Made by a program: the position numbers and the translations under genes | Assembly (NCBI GenBank): GCA_902797495.1 | Contig: CADBTH010000089.1 | Coordinates: forward strand, 1 to 6,889 | Reading direction: 5' to 3' | DNA length: 6,889 bases | Source of the DNA: an uncultured Ruminococcus sp. | GTDB taxonomy: Bacteria > Bacillota > Clostridia > Oscillospirales > CAG-272 | Shown here: positions 1-6,251 of the stretch, one piece after another | How positions within the stretch are numbered: position 1 is the first letter of the stretch | Layout of the letters: every line of letters begins with the position of its first letter | The notes under the pieces: model-generated | The model's database searches: none | What the model was told of the DNA's origin: nothing | What the model saw: only the letters and a program-made list of their open reading frames with translations

Positions 1-1306
1 GCAGCTCGAATATCGCGTATACGTTGTCGTCGCGGAACTCGGATATGTAGCCGTACAGCTCGTCGTCGCTCATTCCGTCGAACTTCGGAAGGTGGAAGTG
101 GACGGCGCCCGTTTCGAGGGAGCGCACGGATTTGAGGAAGCACTCCTCGAGGGTCGAGCCGATCCCCATCACCTCGCCCGTCGCCTTCATCTGCGTTCCG
201 AGCAGGTTCGGAGCGGAGGCGAACTTGTCGAACGGGAAGCGCGGGAACTTCGCGACTATGTAGTCGAGAGACGGCTCGATCGCCGCCGTTCCGCCCGCTA
301 CCGCGATCTCCTCGAGCTTCATGCCCATCGCGATCTTCGCGGTGACGCGCGCGATGGGATATCCGCTCGCCTTGGAGGCGAGAGCGGACGAGCGCGAGAC
401 TCTCGGGTTTACTTCTATCAGGTAGTATTCGCTCGACGTCGGGTTCAGCGCGAACTGCACGTTGCATCCGCCCTCGATCTTCAGTTCTCTTATGATTTTT
501 ATCGCCGAATCGTTCAGCATCTTTAAGTCGTCGTCGTTCAGCGAAAGGATCGGAGCCACGACTATCGAGTCTCCCGTGTGGACTCCGACGGGGTCGACGT
601 TCTCCATGCCGCAGATCGTGATCGCGTGGTCGGAGGAGTCTCTCATGACCTCGAATTCTATTTCCTTATATCCCTTGACGCTCTTCTCTATCAGCACCTG
701 GTGAACGGGAGAGAGTCTGAAGGCGTTCGTCCCGATCTCGTCGAGCTCATCCTCGTCGTTTGCGAAGCCGCCGCCCGTTCCGCCGAGCGTGAACGCGGGA
801 CGAAGGACTACGGGATAACCTATCCTTTCAGCCGCCGCCTTCGCTTCTTCTATCGAATAAGTGATCTCGGATGGGATGACCGGCTCTCCTATCGACTCGC
901 ACATCTCCTTGAACAGCTCGCGGTCCTCCGCGCGCTCGATGCTCGAAGCGGGCGTGCCGAGAAGCTTTACGCCGCACTCCTTGAGTATGCCCTTGCGGTC
1001 GAGCTGCATCGCGAGATTCAGACCCGTCTGACCGCCGATGCCGGGAACTATCGCGTCCGGCCTCTCGTATCTCAGAATTTTAGCCACGTACTCGAGAGTC
1101 AGCGGTTCCATGTATACCTTGTCCGCTATCGTCGTGTCGGTCATGATGGTCGCCGGATTGGAGTTGCAGAGGATCACCTCGTACCCCTCCTCCTTGAGCG
1201 CGAGGCACGCCTGCGTTCCCGCATAGTCGAACTCCGCCGCCTGACCTATGACGATCGGCCCCGAACCGATTATCAGAACCTTTTTTACGTCGGTTCTCTT
1301 TGCCAT
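1..1306 (-). CDS. carB: Carbamoyl-phosphate synthase large subunit, N-terminal part (3' end outside window)
   Basis: Makes carbamoyl phosphate from bicarbonate, ATP and glutamine-derived ammonia, the first step toward UMP and arginine, in the cytoplasm with the small subunit CarA. The 435 visible codons begin MAKRTDVKKVLIIGSGPIVI, the classical CarB start with GSGP at residues 14-17. They cover the first ATP-grasp half and enter the oligomerisation domain. ENVDPVGVHTGDS and EVNPRVSRSSAL (Glu298, matching the metal-binding Glu of E. coli CarB) are intact. Full-length CarB is about 1060-1080 residues, so more than half lies beyond position 1. The ATG at 1304-1306 follows a strong GGAGGG ribosome binding site (1315-1320). 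The gene starts 16 bp after the pyrC stop, so it is co-transcribed under the PyrR leader. carA is not next to it on the visible side. No frameshift was seen. Identification is secure. Confidence 0.97.
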   Translation of the reverse strand, partial: MAKRTDVKKVLIIGSGPIVIGQAAEFDYAGTQACLALKEEGYEVILCNSNPATIMTDTTIADKVYMEPLTLEYVAKILRYERPDAIVPGIGGQTGLNLAMQLDRKGILKECGVKLLGTPASSIERAEDRELFKEMCESIGEPVIPSEITYSIEEAKAAAERIGYPVVLRPAFTLGGTGGGFANDEDELDEIGTNAFRLSPVHQVLIEKSVKGYKEIEFEVMRDSSDHAITICGMENVDPVGVHTGDSIVVAPILSLNDDDLKMLNDSAIKIIRELKIEGGCNVQFALNPTSSEYYLIEVNPRVSRSSALASKASGYPIARVTAKIAMGMKLEEIAVAGGTAAIEPSLDYIVAKFPRFPFDKFASAPNLLGTQMKATGEVMGIGSTLEECFLKSVRSLETGAVHFHLPKFDGMSDDELYGYISEFRDDNVYAIFEL

Positions 1307-1322
1307 TTTTCAAACCCTCCGT

Positions 1323-2555
1323 TTATCTCAATAATTTATTATCGCAAAATACTGTTTTCCCGCCGCAGGAAGTCGTAAGACAACGCCCGAAAACGCTCGT
1401 TCCCGCAAACGGCGTAGCCTTTCCCTTCGACAGGAATTCGCCCGGGTCGACGTTGTATTCACATTCGAGCGCCATTACCGTAAAGTCTCCCGCTCCGAGC
1501 GGTATGCCGAACCGATTTCTCGGGTTGTACGCCATCAGAGCGATCAGCTTTTCGAGCGTTATTACTCCCTCTCTCACGAGCTTCGTGTAGAGGACGGGAA
1601 ACGCGGTCTCAAGTCCGACGACTCCGAACGAGCTTCCGTCGAGTCCGCGGCTCTTTTCCTCTTCGCTGTGAGGCGCGTGGTCGGTCGCTATCATATCTAT
1701 CGTTCCGTCGCATATCCCCTCGATGAGCGCCTCGCGGTCCGCCCTTGACCTCAGCGGAGGATTCATCTTGAAACGACCGTCTTCTTTCAGGTCTCTCTCG
1801 TCTAAAACCAGATAGTGCGGCGCGGTCTCGCAGGTGACGTCGACGCCCGACGCCTTCGCGTCTCTTATGAGCGACACGCTCTCTTTGCACGAGATGTGGC
1901 AGACGTGGTAAGCGCAGCCCGTTCTCTCCGCGAGTTTCAAATCTCGCTCGACCTGTCCCCATTCGCTCTCGGAGCAGATCCCGCGGTGTCTGTGCGACGC
2001 GGCGTATTCGCCGTCGTGGATATACCCTCCGCGAAGCAGACTGTTGTCCTCGCAGTGCGCCGCGACGATCTTTCCGAGGGACGCGGCCTTCTCCATTGCC
2101 GATATCATCATAGCTTCGGACTGGACTCCGTGCCCGTCGTCCGAGAAAGCGACGACTTTGTCTGCGATCGCGTCCATGTCGGCAAGTTCTTCTCCTGCCT
2201 CACCGTATGTCAGCGCGCCGTAAGGATAAACTCTCACGCTCGCGTCTCTTTCGATAAGGTCGGTCTGAGCCTTCAGGTGAGACGCGTCGTCAGGAACGGG
2301 GTCGACGTTCGGCATCGCGCAAACCGCGGTGAATCCTCCGCGCGCGGCGGCGGCGCAACCGGTCGCGATCGTCTCTTTATAAGAAAAACCCGGTTCGCGA
2401 AGATGAACGTGCACGTCGCAAAAACCGGGAAATACGGTATAATCGAATTCGTCGGAAGCCTTTTCTATGACGGAAAGAGTCTCCTCGGATATCCGGGGAG
2501 AAAATGCGGGAAGATAGTCGCCCTTGAATATTTTAAGCCTTCTCGTCTCTGCCAT
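1323..2555 (-). CDS. pyrC: Dihydroorotase (amidohydrolase family, class I type)
   Basis: Interconverts N-carbamoyl-L-aspartate and L-dihydroorotate, the third step of de novo UMP synthesis. The 410-residue protein has the metal-dependent amidohydrolase signature DVHVHLREPG at 47-56 (His49, His51). It also has FSDDGHG at 137-143 with the candidate bridging Asp, AAHCED (His167), CHIS (His220), and ATDHAPH at 290-296 with the catalytic Asp292. Length and motif spacing are normal for the family. Two in-frame ATGs exist, at 2573 and 2555. The 2555 start is chosen because it follows the Shine-Dalgarno match GAGGTGA with 5 nt spacing, while the 2573 ATG sits directly behind the terminator U-tract with no such site. 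First gene of the pyr unit, with carB 16 bp downstream. The upstream leader predicts control by PyrR and UMP. Allantoinase or hydantoinase are the usual alternatives, but the LREPG motif and the carB neighbour argue against them. Confidence 0.96.
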   Translation of the reverse strand: MAETRRLKIFKGDYLPAFSPRISEETLSVIEKASDEFDYTVFPGFCDVHVHLREPGFSYKETIATGCAAAARGGFTAVCAMPNVDPVPDDASHLKAQTDLIERDASVRVYPYGALTYGEAGEELADMDAIADKVVAFSDDGHGVQSEAMMISAMEKAASLGKIVAAHCEDNSLLRGGYIHDGEYAASHRHRGICSESEWGQVERDLKLAERTGCAYHVCHISCKESVSLIRDAKASGVDVTCETAPHYLVLDERDLKEDGRFKMNPPLRSRADREALIEGICDGTIDMIATDHAPHSEEEKSRGLDGSSFGVVGLETAFPVLYTKLVREGVITLEKLIALMAYNPRNRFGIPLGAGDFTVMALECEYNVDPGEFLSKGKATPFAGTSVFGRCLTTSCGGKTVFCDNKLLR

Positions 2556-2560
2556 ATCCC

Positions 2561-2644
2561 TCACCTCAAACATAAAAAATAAGCCCTGCCGTACGGCAAG
2601 ACCAATAACCCCGATGACAAAGCGGCATAACTATCCCGCTTCAT
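2561..2644 (-). other. Possible 27-codon leader peptide ORF across the pyr attenuator
   Basis: A short ORF reads M-K-R-D-S-Y-A-A-L, continues through the antiterminator 3' strand, the terminator hairpin and the U-tract, and stops at a TGA (2561-2563) 5 nt before the pyrC ATG at 2555. Its position resembles the E. coli pyrBI leader peptide, where ribosome coupling at low UTP melts the terminator. No convincing Shine-Dalgarno site precedes its ATG, and a PyrR attenuator does not need a peptide. It may be chance, so it is not called as a gene. Confidence 0.2.
2574..2603 (-). terminator. Intrinsic terminator of the pyr attenuator
   Basis: Stem GGUCUUGCC/GGCAGGGCU with a GUAC loop (9 pairs, including three G-U), followed by UAUUUUUU, ends just before the pyrC translation start. 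It lies inside the leader, not after a gene, so it is a regulated attenuator. Its 5' arm is also the 3' half of the 11-bp antiterminator. Confidence 0.85.
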
Positions 2645-2688
2645 CTATGTCATAATCTTGCCGATATCTCTGTATCGCCTTAAAGATC
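2574..2688 (-). promoter_or_regulatory. PyrR-dependent transcription attenuator leader (pyr leader RNA)
   Basis: Three competing RNA structures can be drawn. (1) The binding loop (anti-antiterminator, 2654-2688) has an outer stem AUCUU/AAGAU, a UAA-containing internal bulge, an inner stem GCGAUA/UAUCGGC and the hexaloop CAGAGA (2667-2672). The hexaloop fits the CNGNGA loop, and the preceding CUUUAA fits the 5' element, that I recall for B. subtilis PyrR sites. (2) The antiterminator pairs 2653-2663 (CGGCAAGAUUA) with 2594-2604 (UGGUCUUGCCG), 11 bp, enclosing a secondary hairpin (AUGACA..AAGCGG/CCGCUU..UGUCAU). (3) The terminator lies at 2574-2603. The 5' antiterminator strand is part of the binding loop and the 3' strand is part of the terminator, so the states exclude one another. 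Known mechanism: UMP-bound PyrR stabilises the binding loop and promotes termination. No pyrR gene lies in the window. Confidence 0.82.
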
Positions 2689-2694
2689 GTGTAT

Positions 2695-2723
2695 ATTCTA
2701 ACATGATAATATTGTTTTGTCAA
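2695..2723 (-). promoter_or_regulatory. Promoter of the pyrC-carB unit
   Basis: On the minus strand a perfect -35 TTGACA (2718-2723) is separated by exactly 17 bp from a -10 TAGAAT (2695-2700, one mismatch to TATAAT). Transcription should start near 2687-2690, which places the PyrR binding loop at the extreme 5' end of the RNA. Strong constitutive-looking promoters followed by attenuation are typical of PyrR-regulated operons. The -35 lies only 6 bp past the hairpin that ends the preceding tcdA operon. Confidence 0.85.
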
Positions 2724-2729
2724 TAGAAA

Positions 2730-2762
2730 CGGAGGGAAAGATCGCGAAAAAAATTCCCTCCG
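2730..2762 (-). terminator. Rho-independent-like terminator after tcdA
   Basis: A perfect 9-bp inverted repeat (CGGAGGGAA / TTCCCTCCG) with a 15-nt loop begins 10 bp after the tcdA stop. On the minus strand it is followed by TTTCTATT, a weak U-tract. It separates the AraC-mnmA-tcdA operon from the pyr promoter immediately downstream. The poor U-tract means some read-through into the pyr leader is possible. Confidence 0.7.
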
Positions 2763-2772
2763 AAAAACGTCT

Positions 2773-3483
2773 CTATATGTTTAAATTCGCCAAATCGCGT
2801 ATGATCTCGCCGGCTATCATCAGCCCCGCGGTTCCGGGTACGAAGGACACGCTCGCGGGGACTCTCTTGCCGTGTCCGTTCTCCTCGGTGACAGACGGGG
2901 TCCTCGGCTCCTCCTTCGAGTAAAGCACCTTCAGGTGATATATCCCCCTCGCCTTCAGCTCGCGCCTCATTACCCTTGCGAGCGGACAGACGGAGGTCTT
3001 CGAGATATCGGCGATCTCGAAGCGCGACGGGTCGAGCTTGTTCCCCGTTCCCATAGACGAGATCAGCTTCACTCCCGCCTCGCGGCACTTCACCGCGAGA
3101 AGGAGCTTCGACGTGACCGTATCTATCGCGTCGCAGACGTAGTCGAAAGACGAAAGATCGATCGTGTCCGCGCTCTCTTCCGAATAAAACAGATCGAGCG
3201 CAGTCGCGCGGCACTCGGGATTGATCGATAGGATGCGGTCTCTCTGCGCCTCCGCCTTCGGCTTCCCGACCGTGTCGACCGTCGCGATGAGCTGGCGGTT
3301 TAAATTCGTCACGGATACTGTGTCCCCGTCGACGACCGTTATCGCGCCGACTCCGGCTCTCGCGAGAGCCTCGGCGACGTACGATCCGACTCCGCCGCAG
3401 CCGAATACCGCGACGCGGGACGAGCGGAGCGCGTCGACTCCGTCCCCTATCAGCATCCTCGTTCTCGTGTACATGTCTTCCAT
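2773..3483 (-). CDS. tcdA: tRNA threonylcarbamoyladenosine dehydratase (ThiF/MoeB/E1-like family)
   Basis: ATP-dependent cyclisation of t6A37 to ct6A37 in tRNAs that decode ANN codons. The 236-residue protein has the E1-like Rossmann ATP-binding loop FGCGGVGS at 27-34, the acidic end of the second strand at Asp52/Asp54, and VTNLNRQL at 58-65 with the conserved Asn and Arg. It also has VCDAIDT at 116-122. The stretch SMGTGNKLDP, followed later by SVCPLARVMRRELKARGI, is typical of TcdA (YgdL/CsdL) and not of MoeB or ThiF. It lacks the longer C-terminal tail of E. coli TcdA (about 268 residues), as Bacillota versions often do. The ATG at 3483 has GGAG 8 nt upstream. It is the last gene of the operon, 16 bp after mnmA, and is followed by a terminator. 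No ubiquitin-like sulfur carrier or cysteine desulfurase is nearby, which also fits TcdA better than a ThiF role. Confidence 0.9.
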   Translation of the reverse strand: MEDMYTRTRMLIGDGVDALRSSRVAVFGCGGVGSYVAEALARAGVGAITVVDGDTVSVTNLNRQLIATVDTVGKPKAEAQRDRILSINPECRATALDLFYSEESADTIDLSSFDYVCDAIDTVTSKLLLAVKCREAGVKLISSMGTGNKLDPSRFEIADISKTSVCPLARVMRRELKARGIYHLKVLYSKEEPRTPSVTEENGHGKRVPASVSFVPGTAGLMIAGEIIRDLANLNI

Positions 3484-3499
3484 AATGATTCTCCGAAAA

Positions 3500-4528
3500 T
3501 CAGACTATTATTCCTCCGCAGACCACGGCGTCTCCGTCGTAGACGACGAGAGACTGCCCCGCGGCGGGCGCGAAGACCGGCTCGTCGAATACGGCCGTTA
3601 TCTCGTCCTCGCCCGAACGGAAGACCGACGCCGGCGCGTCGCCCCTTCCGTATCTTATCTGAGCCGTGAGCCTCTCTGCCGCCGGCAAGTCGTCCGCCGC
3701 CATGAACGACACGTTCTTCGCTCTGACTTCTCTCTTCATAACACCCTCGCGCTCTCCGAGCGTTACGGTGTTCTCTTCGGCGTTCTTTGACAGCACGAAG
3801 ACCTTGCGGCCGAGCGCGATACCGAGACCGCTTCCCTGTCCGGGCGTGTAGCAGACGTGTCCCTCGTTCGCGCCGAGGACTTTTCCGTCCTCCGATACGA
3901 AAGTCCCCTTTTCGATCGGTCTTCCTCTGAAGCTCTCGATAAACGCGCGGTAATTCCCGTCGGGGATAAAGCAGATATCCTGACTCTCCTTGTTCGCGGC
4001 AGACGGAAGGCGCGACTCCGCGGCGATCTCTCTGACCTCGCTCTTCGTGTATTCTCCGAGCGGGAAAGAGATCCTTGAAAGCATCTCCTGGGTCAGCGTC
4101 CATAGCACGTAGCTCTGATCCTTCGACCTGTCCCGCCCGCGCACAACGGCGTACCTTGAGCCGTACTTCTCTATCCTCGCGTAGTGACCGGTCGCGACGA
4201 CCCCGTCCTCTCCCGCCTCTCGGAAAAGATACGGGAATTTTATCGCTCTGTTGCACGCAACGCACGGATTCGGGGTGAGCCCCGCCTCGTACGACGAGAC
4301 GAAGTACTCCATTACCTCGCGCCTGAACTCGTCCCTGAGGTCGAGCGTGACGTGAGAAATACCGATGACGTCGCATATTTCTTTTGCGGCGTTCGCCGCC
4401 GCGCCGTCTCCGCAGACGACGTGAGTGACGCCCGTCGCGTCGTATCCTTCTTTTACGGAAAGGTAAGCGGCGGCGCTGCTGTCAACTCCGCCGCTCATTC
4501 CGATGATCATTCTCTTTTTATTCGCCAT
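3500..4528 (-). CDS. mnmA: tRNA-specific 2-thiouridylase MnmA
   Basis: Adenylates and thiolates U34 of tRNA-Lys, -Glu and -Gln, using persulfide sulfur passed from a cysteine desulfurase. The 342-residue protein has the N-type ATP pyrophosphatase loop GMSGGVDSS at 10-18. NPCVACNRAIKF at 87-98 holds Cys92, the counterpart of catalytic Cys102 in E. coli. ATGHYAR is at 112-118, KDQSYVLW at 136-143, and SQDICFIPDG at 182-191 holds Cys186, the counterpart of Cys199. GHVCYTPGQGSGLGI is the family's central motif, and a C-terminal beta-barrel-like region follows. It is slightly short for MnmA (about 360-370). Cys89 adds a CxxC before the catalytic Cys, as I recall in clostridial homologues. The ATG at 4528 overlaps the upstream stop as TAATG, implying translational coupling. 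An in-frame GTG at 4543 lacks a properly spaced ribosome binding site. tcdA follows 16 bp downstream. Confidence 0.95.
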   Translation of the reverse strand: MANKKRMIIGMSGGVDSSAAAYLSVKEGYDATGVTHVVCGDGAAANAAKEICDVIGISHVTLDLRDEFRREVMEYFVSSYEAGLTPNPCVACNRAIKFPYLFREAGEDGVVATGHYARIEKYGSRYAVVRGRDRSKDQSYVLWTLTQEMLSRISFPLGEYTKSEVREIAAESRLPSAANKESQDICFIPDGNYRAFIESFRGRPIEKGTFVSEDGKVLGANEGHVCYTPGQGSGLGIALGRKVFVLSKNAEENTVTLGEREGVMKREVRAKNVSFMAADDLPAAERLTAQIRYGRGDAPASVFRSGEDEITAVFDEPVFAPAAGQSLVVYDGDAVVCGGIIV

Positions 4529-5271
4529 TAATTCGTTCCGCACGGCTCCGCCGAAAGCGCCGCCGTGTATTTTTCAACGTAATCGGTGAAGATCTCTCCG
4601 GTCAGACCGTACGCGAGAGGTATCGTCGCGTCGCGGCCTACCGCCACGAGAGAGACTCCGCAGTTTTCGGAATAGTTTTTGCCCGTTCCCATCGCGCCGA
4701 GCGTTACGCACGAGAAGAGCGCGTTTATGACTCCCCCGTGTGTGACGGCTATCGCCGCTCCGCTCTCCGTTTCGGAATATATCGCAACGAGCGCTCTCTT
4801 CATTCTGAGCGCGGCGCTCGCGACCGACTCGACTCCCTGTCCGCCTCCGCGGCGGTGAAGCGCGCGTCTCTCGTCCGGGGTCAGCCCCGAGAGCGTTCCG
4901 TAGTCTCTTTCGATGAGAAGTTCGACCGTCTTCGCCTCATCTTTCCCGAGCGCGTCCGTTATCGCCTTCGCCGTCGCGGCCGCTCGCTCGAGCGGGGAGA
5001 CGAAAACGTCCCCTATCTCAAAGCCCCCGTCGCGCGCGGCGACGAAGAGCGCTCCGCATTCTGCTGACTGTGCAAGTCCCGTCTCGTTGAGCGGCACCGG
5101 CTCGCGCCCCTGAAGACGGCGTTCGATATTCCAGTCTGTCTGTCCGTGCCTGACGAGGCATATCAGCCGCCGTCCCTCTCCGACGAGGTCAGCCGCTCCC
5201 GACGGCGGACACAGAACTACCGGGATCTTCGTTATTCCGCCGGATCCTCTGCCGTATCCTTCGTTGCTCAT
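4528..5271 (-). CDS. Histidine phosphatase (phosphoglycerate mutase-like, branch 2H superfamily)
   Basis: Predicted cytosolic phosphomonoesterase; the substrate cannot be told from sequence. The 247-residue protein has the RHG signature LVRHGQTDWN at 39-48 (phospho-accepting His42), SPLERA at 92-97 (Arg96), ERDYGTLSGL at 121-130 (Glu121, likely proton donor) and VTHGGVIN at 176-183 (His178), so the catalytic set is complete. An unusual extension of about 33 residues, glycine-rich at first, precedes the RHG strand. It has no signal-peptide or membrane character. The start at 5271 overlaps the AraC stop as ATGA, with GGGGAGG 11 nt upstream; a later start (for example a GTG near residue 18) cannot be excluded. 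It sits between an AraC regulator and mnmA. Alpha-ribazole phosphatase, a sugar-phosphate phosphatase or a true phosphoglycerate mutase are all possible. A sugar-phosphate role would fit the neighbouring epimerase, but that is inference. Confidence 0.88.
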   Translation of the reverse strand: MSNEGYGRGSGGITKIPVVLCPPSGAADLVGEGRRLICLVRHGQTDWNIERRLQGREPVPLNETGLAQSAECGALFVAARDGGFEIGDVFVSPLERAAATAKAITDALGKDEAKTVELLIERDYGTLSGLTPDERRALHRRGGGQGVESVASAALRMKRALVAIYSETESGAAIAVTHGGVINALFSCVTLGAMGTGKNYSENCGVSLVAVGRDATIPLAYGLTGEIFTDYVEKYTAALSAEPCGTN

Positions 5272-6122
5272 ATCTCGTCCGGCCTCCCCGTCGATCCTTC
5301 GCCCTCTTCCGTGAGCGTTTTTCTGTATTCCGTAGGGCTTACTCCCTCGGCTCTTTTGAACAGCTTTGAAAAATAGTATACGTCGCTCACGCCGACGAGA
5401 GAGGCGATCTCCGTCACCGTGTTCGACTCCGTCCCGAGAAGCTCCTTCGCTTTGTTTATCCTGAGCTTCATTATGTACTGCTCCGGGGATATCCCCGTCT
5501 TCGCTTTGAATATCCTGAAAAAATGGGTCCTGTCTATGTTCAGCTCCGCGGCGACGTCGCGCGCGGTGATGCCGTACATATAGTTGAATTCTATGAATCT
5601 GACCGCCCTCTCCGCCTGCTCCGAAGCGCGGAGTCTGACTCTGCCGTTCTTCGCAGGTTTCAGAGAAGAGAGCGCTTCGAGCAGAAACGCGTTTATCTTC
5701 GCCTGAGAGAGAGCCGCCCTCTCCGACTCGCACATATCGAGGCACTTTTTCACGGCGGTGTGAAAGCGGTCCGCGACGGTCGTGCGCTTGACCGTCATTC
5801 CGACGCATCCCGCCTCGGAAAGATAGAACTCCGCGTCGTTCCCTCCGAACGACAGCTCGCAGTACGACCACAGATGTTCCGCGTCTTCCGACGAAAACTT
5901 CAGCTTGACTCCGGGGCGGAAGATGAAGAGGTCTCCCTTGGAGGCGGGATACGCTTTTCCCTCCGCCTCGACGACGCCCTCTCCGTCAGTCACGTTGAAC
6001 ATCACGTACCCGTCGCGCTCGTCCGGCGAGAAGAAAAACGGCTCTTCGCATTTCTCCGTCAAACAGTTTATCATGTAAAGCCCGCCGGGATAAACCGACT
6101 CGTTGAAAAATTCTCTTCGCAT
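5268..6122 (-). CDS. AraC-family transcriptional regulator with N-terminal cupin-like sensor domain
   Basis: A 284-residue DNA-binding regulator. Residues about 15-100 look like an AraC-type cupin ligand pocket (strand-rich, with VMFNVTDGEG and KGDLFIFRPG). A helical linker with several Cys follows. The C-terminal AraC/XylS domain has two helix-turn-helix units: ITARDVAAELNIDRTHFFRI at 185-204, and VTEIASLVGVSDVYYFSKLF at 236-255 followed by GVSPTEYRK. The 6122 ATG is chosen because the alternative upstream ATG (6230) lies above the predicted promoter, and the intervening peptide is basic, low-complexity and not family-like. The ribosome binding site is weak (GAGAG/GGTG). It is the first gene of a four-gene operon and divergent from a ketose 3-epimerase, the usual arrangement for a local sugar-responsive activator. 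The ligand is unknown. Autoregulation is suggested by a repeat over its own -35. Confidence 0.92.
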   Translation of the reverse strand: MRREFFNESVYPGGLYMINCLTEKCEEPFFFSPDERDGYVMFNVTDGEGVVEAEGKAYPASKGDLFIFRPGVKLKFSSEDAEHLWSYCELSFGGNDAEFYLSEAGCVGMTVKRTTVADRFHTAVKKCLDMCESERAALSQAKINAFLLEALSSLKPAKNGRVRLRASEQAERAVRFIEFNYMYGITARDVAAELNIDRTHFFRIFKAKTGISPEQYIMKLRINKAKELLGTESNTVTEIASLVGVSDVYYFSKLFKRAEGVSPTEYRKTLTEEGEGSTGRPDEI

Positions 6123-6190
6123 GACGTCACCATCTCTCTTTTTCGCGCCGTAAGCGGCAAATTCGCCGCCGCGCCGCCTTTTCAATTTCA

Positions 6191-6219
6191 AGTATACACT
6201 CTTTTGTGCAAAAAAGCAA
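6191..6219 (-). promoter_or_regulatory. Promoter of the AraC-phosphatase-mnmA-tcdA operon
   Basis: On the minus strand, -35 TTGCTT (6214-6219), a 17-bp spacer and -10 TATACT (6191-6196) give a plausible sigma-A promoter. Transcription should begin near 6184, leaving a leader of about 60 nt. That leader can form a small GC-rich hairpin (GCGGC GAATTT GCCGC). The -35 overlaps the left GCAACAAA repeat, so bound regulator would be expected to occlude it. Confidence 0.6.
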
Positions 6220-6245
6220 CAAAGAAGCATTATTTTTGCAACAAA
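6216..6245 (+). repeat. Direct repeat GCAACAAA x2, candidate AraC operator
   Basis: Two exact 8-bp copies at 6216-6223 and 6238-6245 are 22 bp apart start to start, about two helical turns. This matches how AraC-family dimers bind tandem half-sites. The left copy overlaps the -35 of the regulator's own leftward promoter. The right copy ends 6 bp before the weak -35 of the rightward epimerase promoter, where an activator would contact RNA polymerase. The role is inferred; an 8-bp repeat in AT-rich DNA can arise by chance. Confidence 0.45.
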
Positions 6246-6251
6246 TTACTA

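Noticed and set aside
578..1378. Long plus-strand ORF (266 codons) antisense to carB
   Set aside because: It is an antisense shadow of a G/C-biased gene. It has no ribosome binding site and no family resemblance, and the opposite strand encodes an intact CarB.
2556..2573. pyrC start at the ATG at 2573
   Set aside because: It directly follows the attenuator U-tract and has no Shine-Dalgarno site, while the ATG at 2555 has GAGGTGA at good spacing.
1815..2582. Long plus-strand ORF (255 codons) antisense to pyrC
   Set aside because: Arginine/valine-rich shadow composition, running across the whole of PyrC and ending in the pyr leader; no supporting signals.
4529..4543. mnmA start at an in-frame GTG at 4543
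   Set aside because: The nearest GGAG is only 2 nt away. The ATG at 4528 gives the usual short lead-in to GMSGGVDSS and a TAATG coupling.
5272..5871. Upstream extension of the histidine phosphatase frame to a 447-codon ORF
   Set aside because: The extra codons lie in another frame of the AraC gene and encode an Arg-rich shadow. The ATG at 5271 has a ribosome binding site and an ATGA overlap.
6117..6126. Palindrome TGACGTCA overlapping the AraC start codon
   Set aside because: An 8-bp palindrome at a start codon, not near either promoter and with no second copy seen; best explained by chance.
6123..6230. AraC start at the ATG at 6230
   Set aside because: It lies upstream of the predicted -10 and -35, so it would not be transcribed from that promoter. 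The added 36 residues do not look like an AraC sensor domain.
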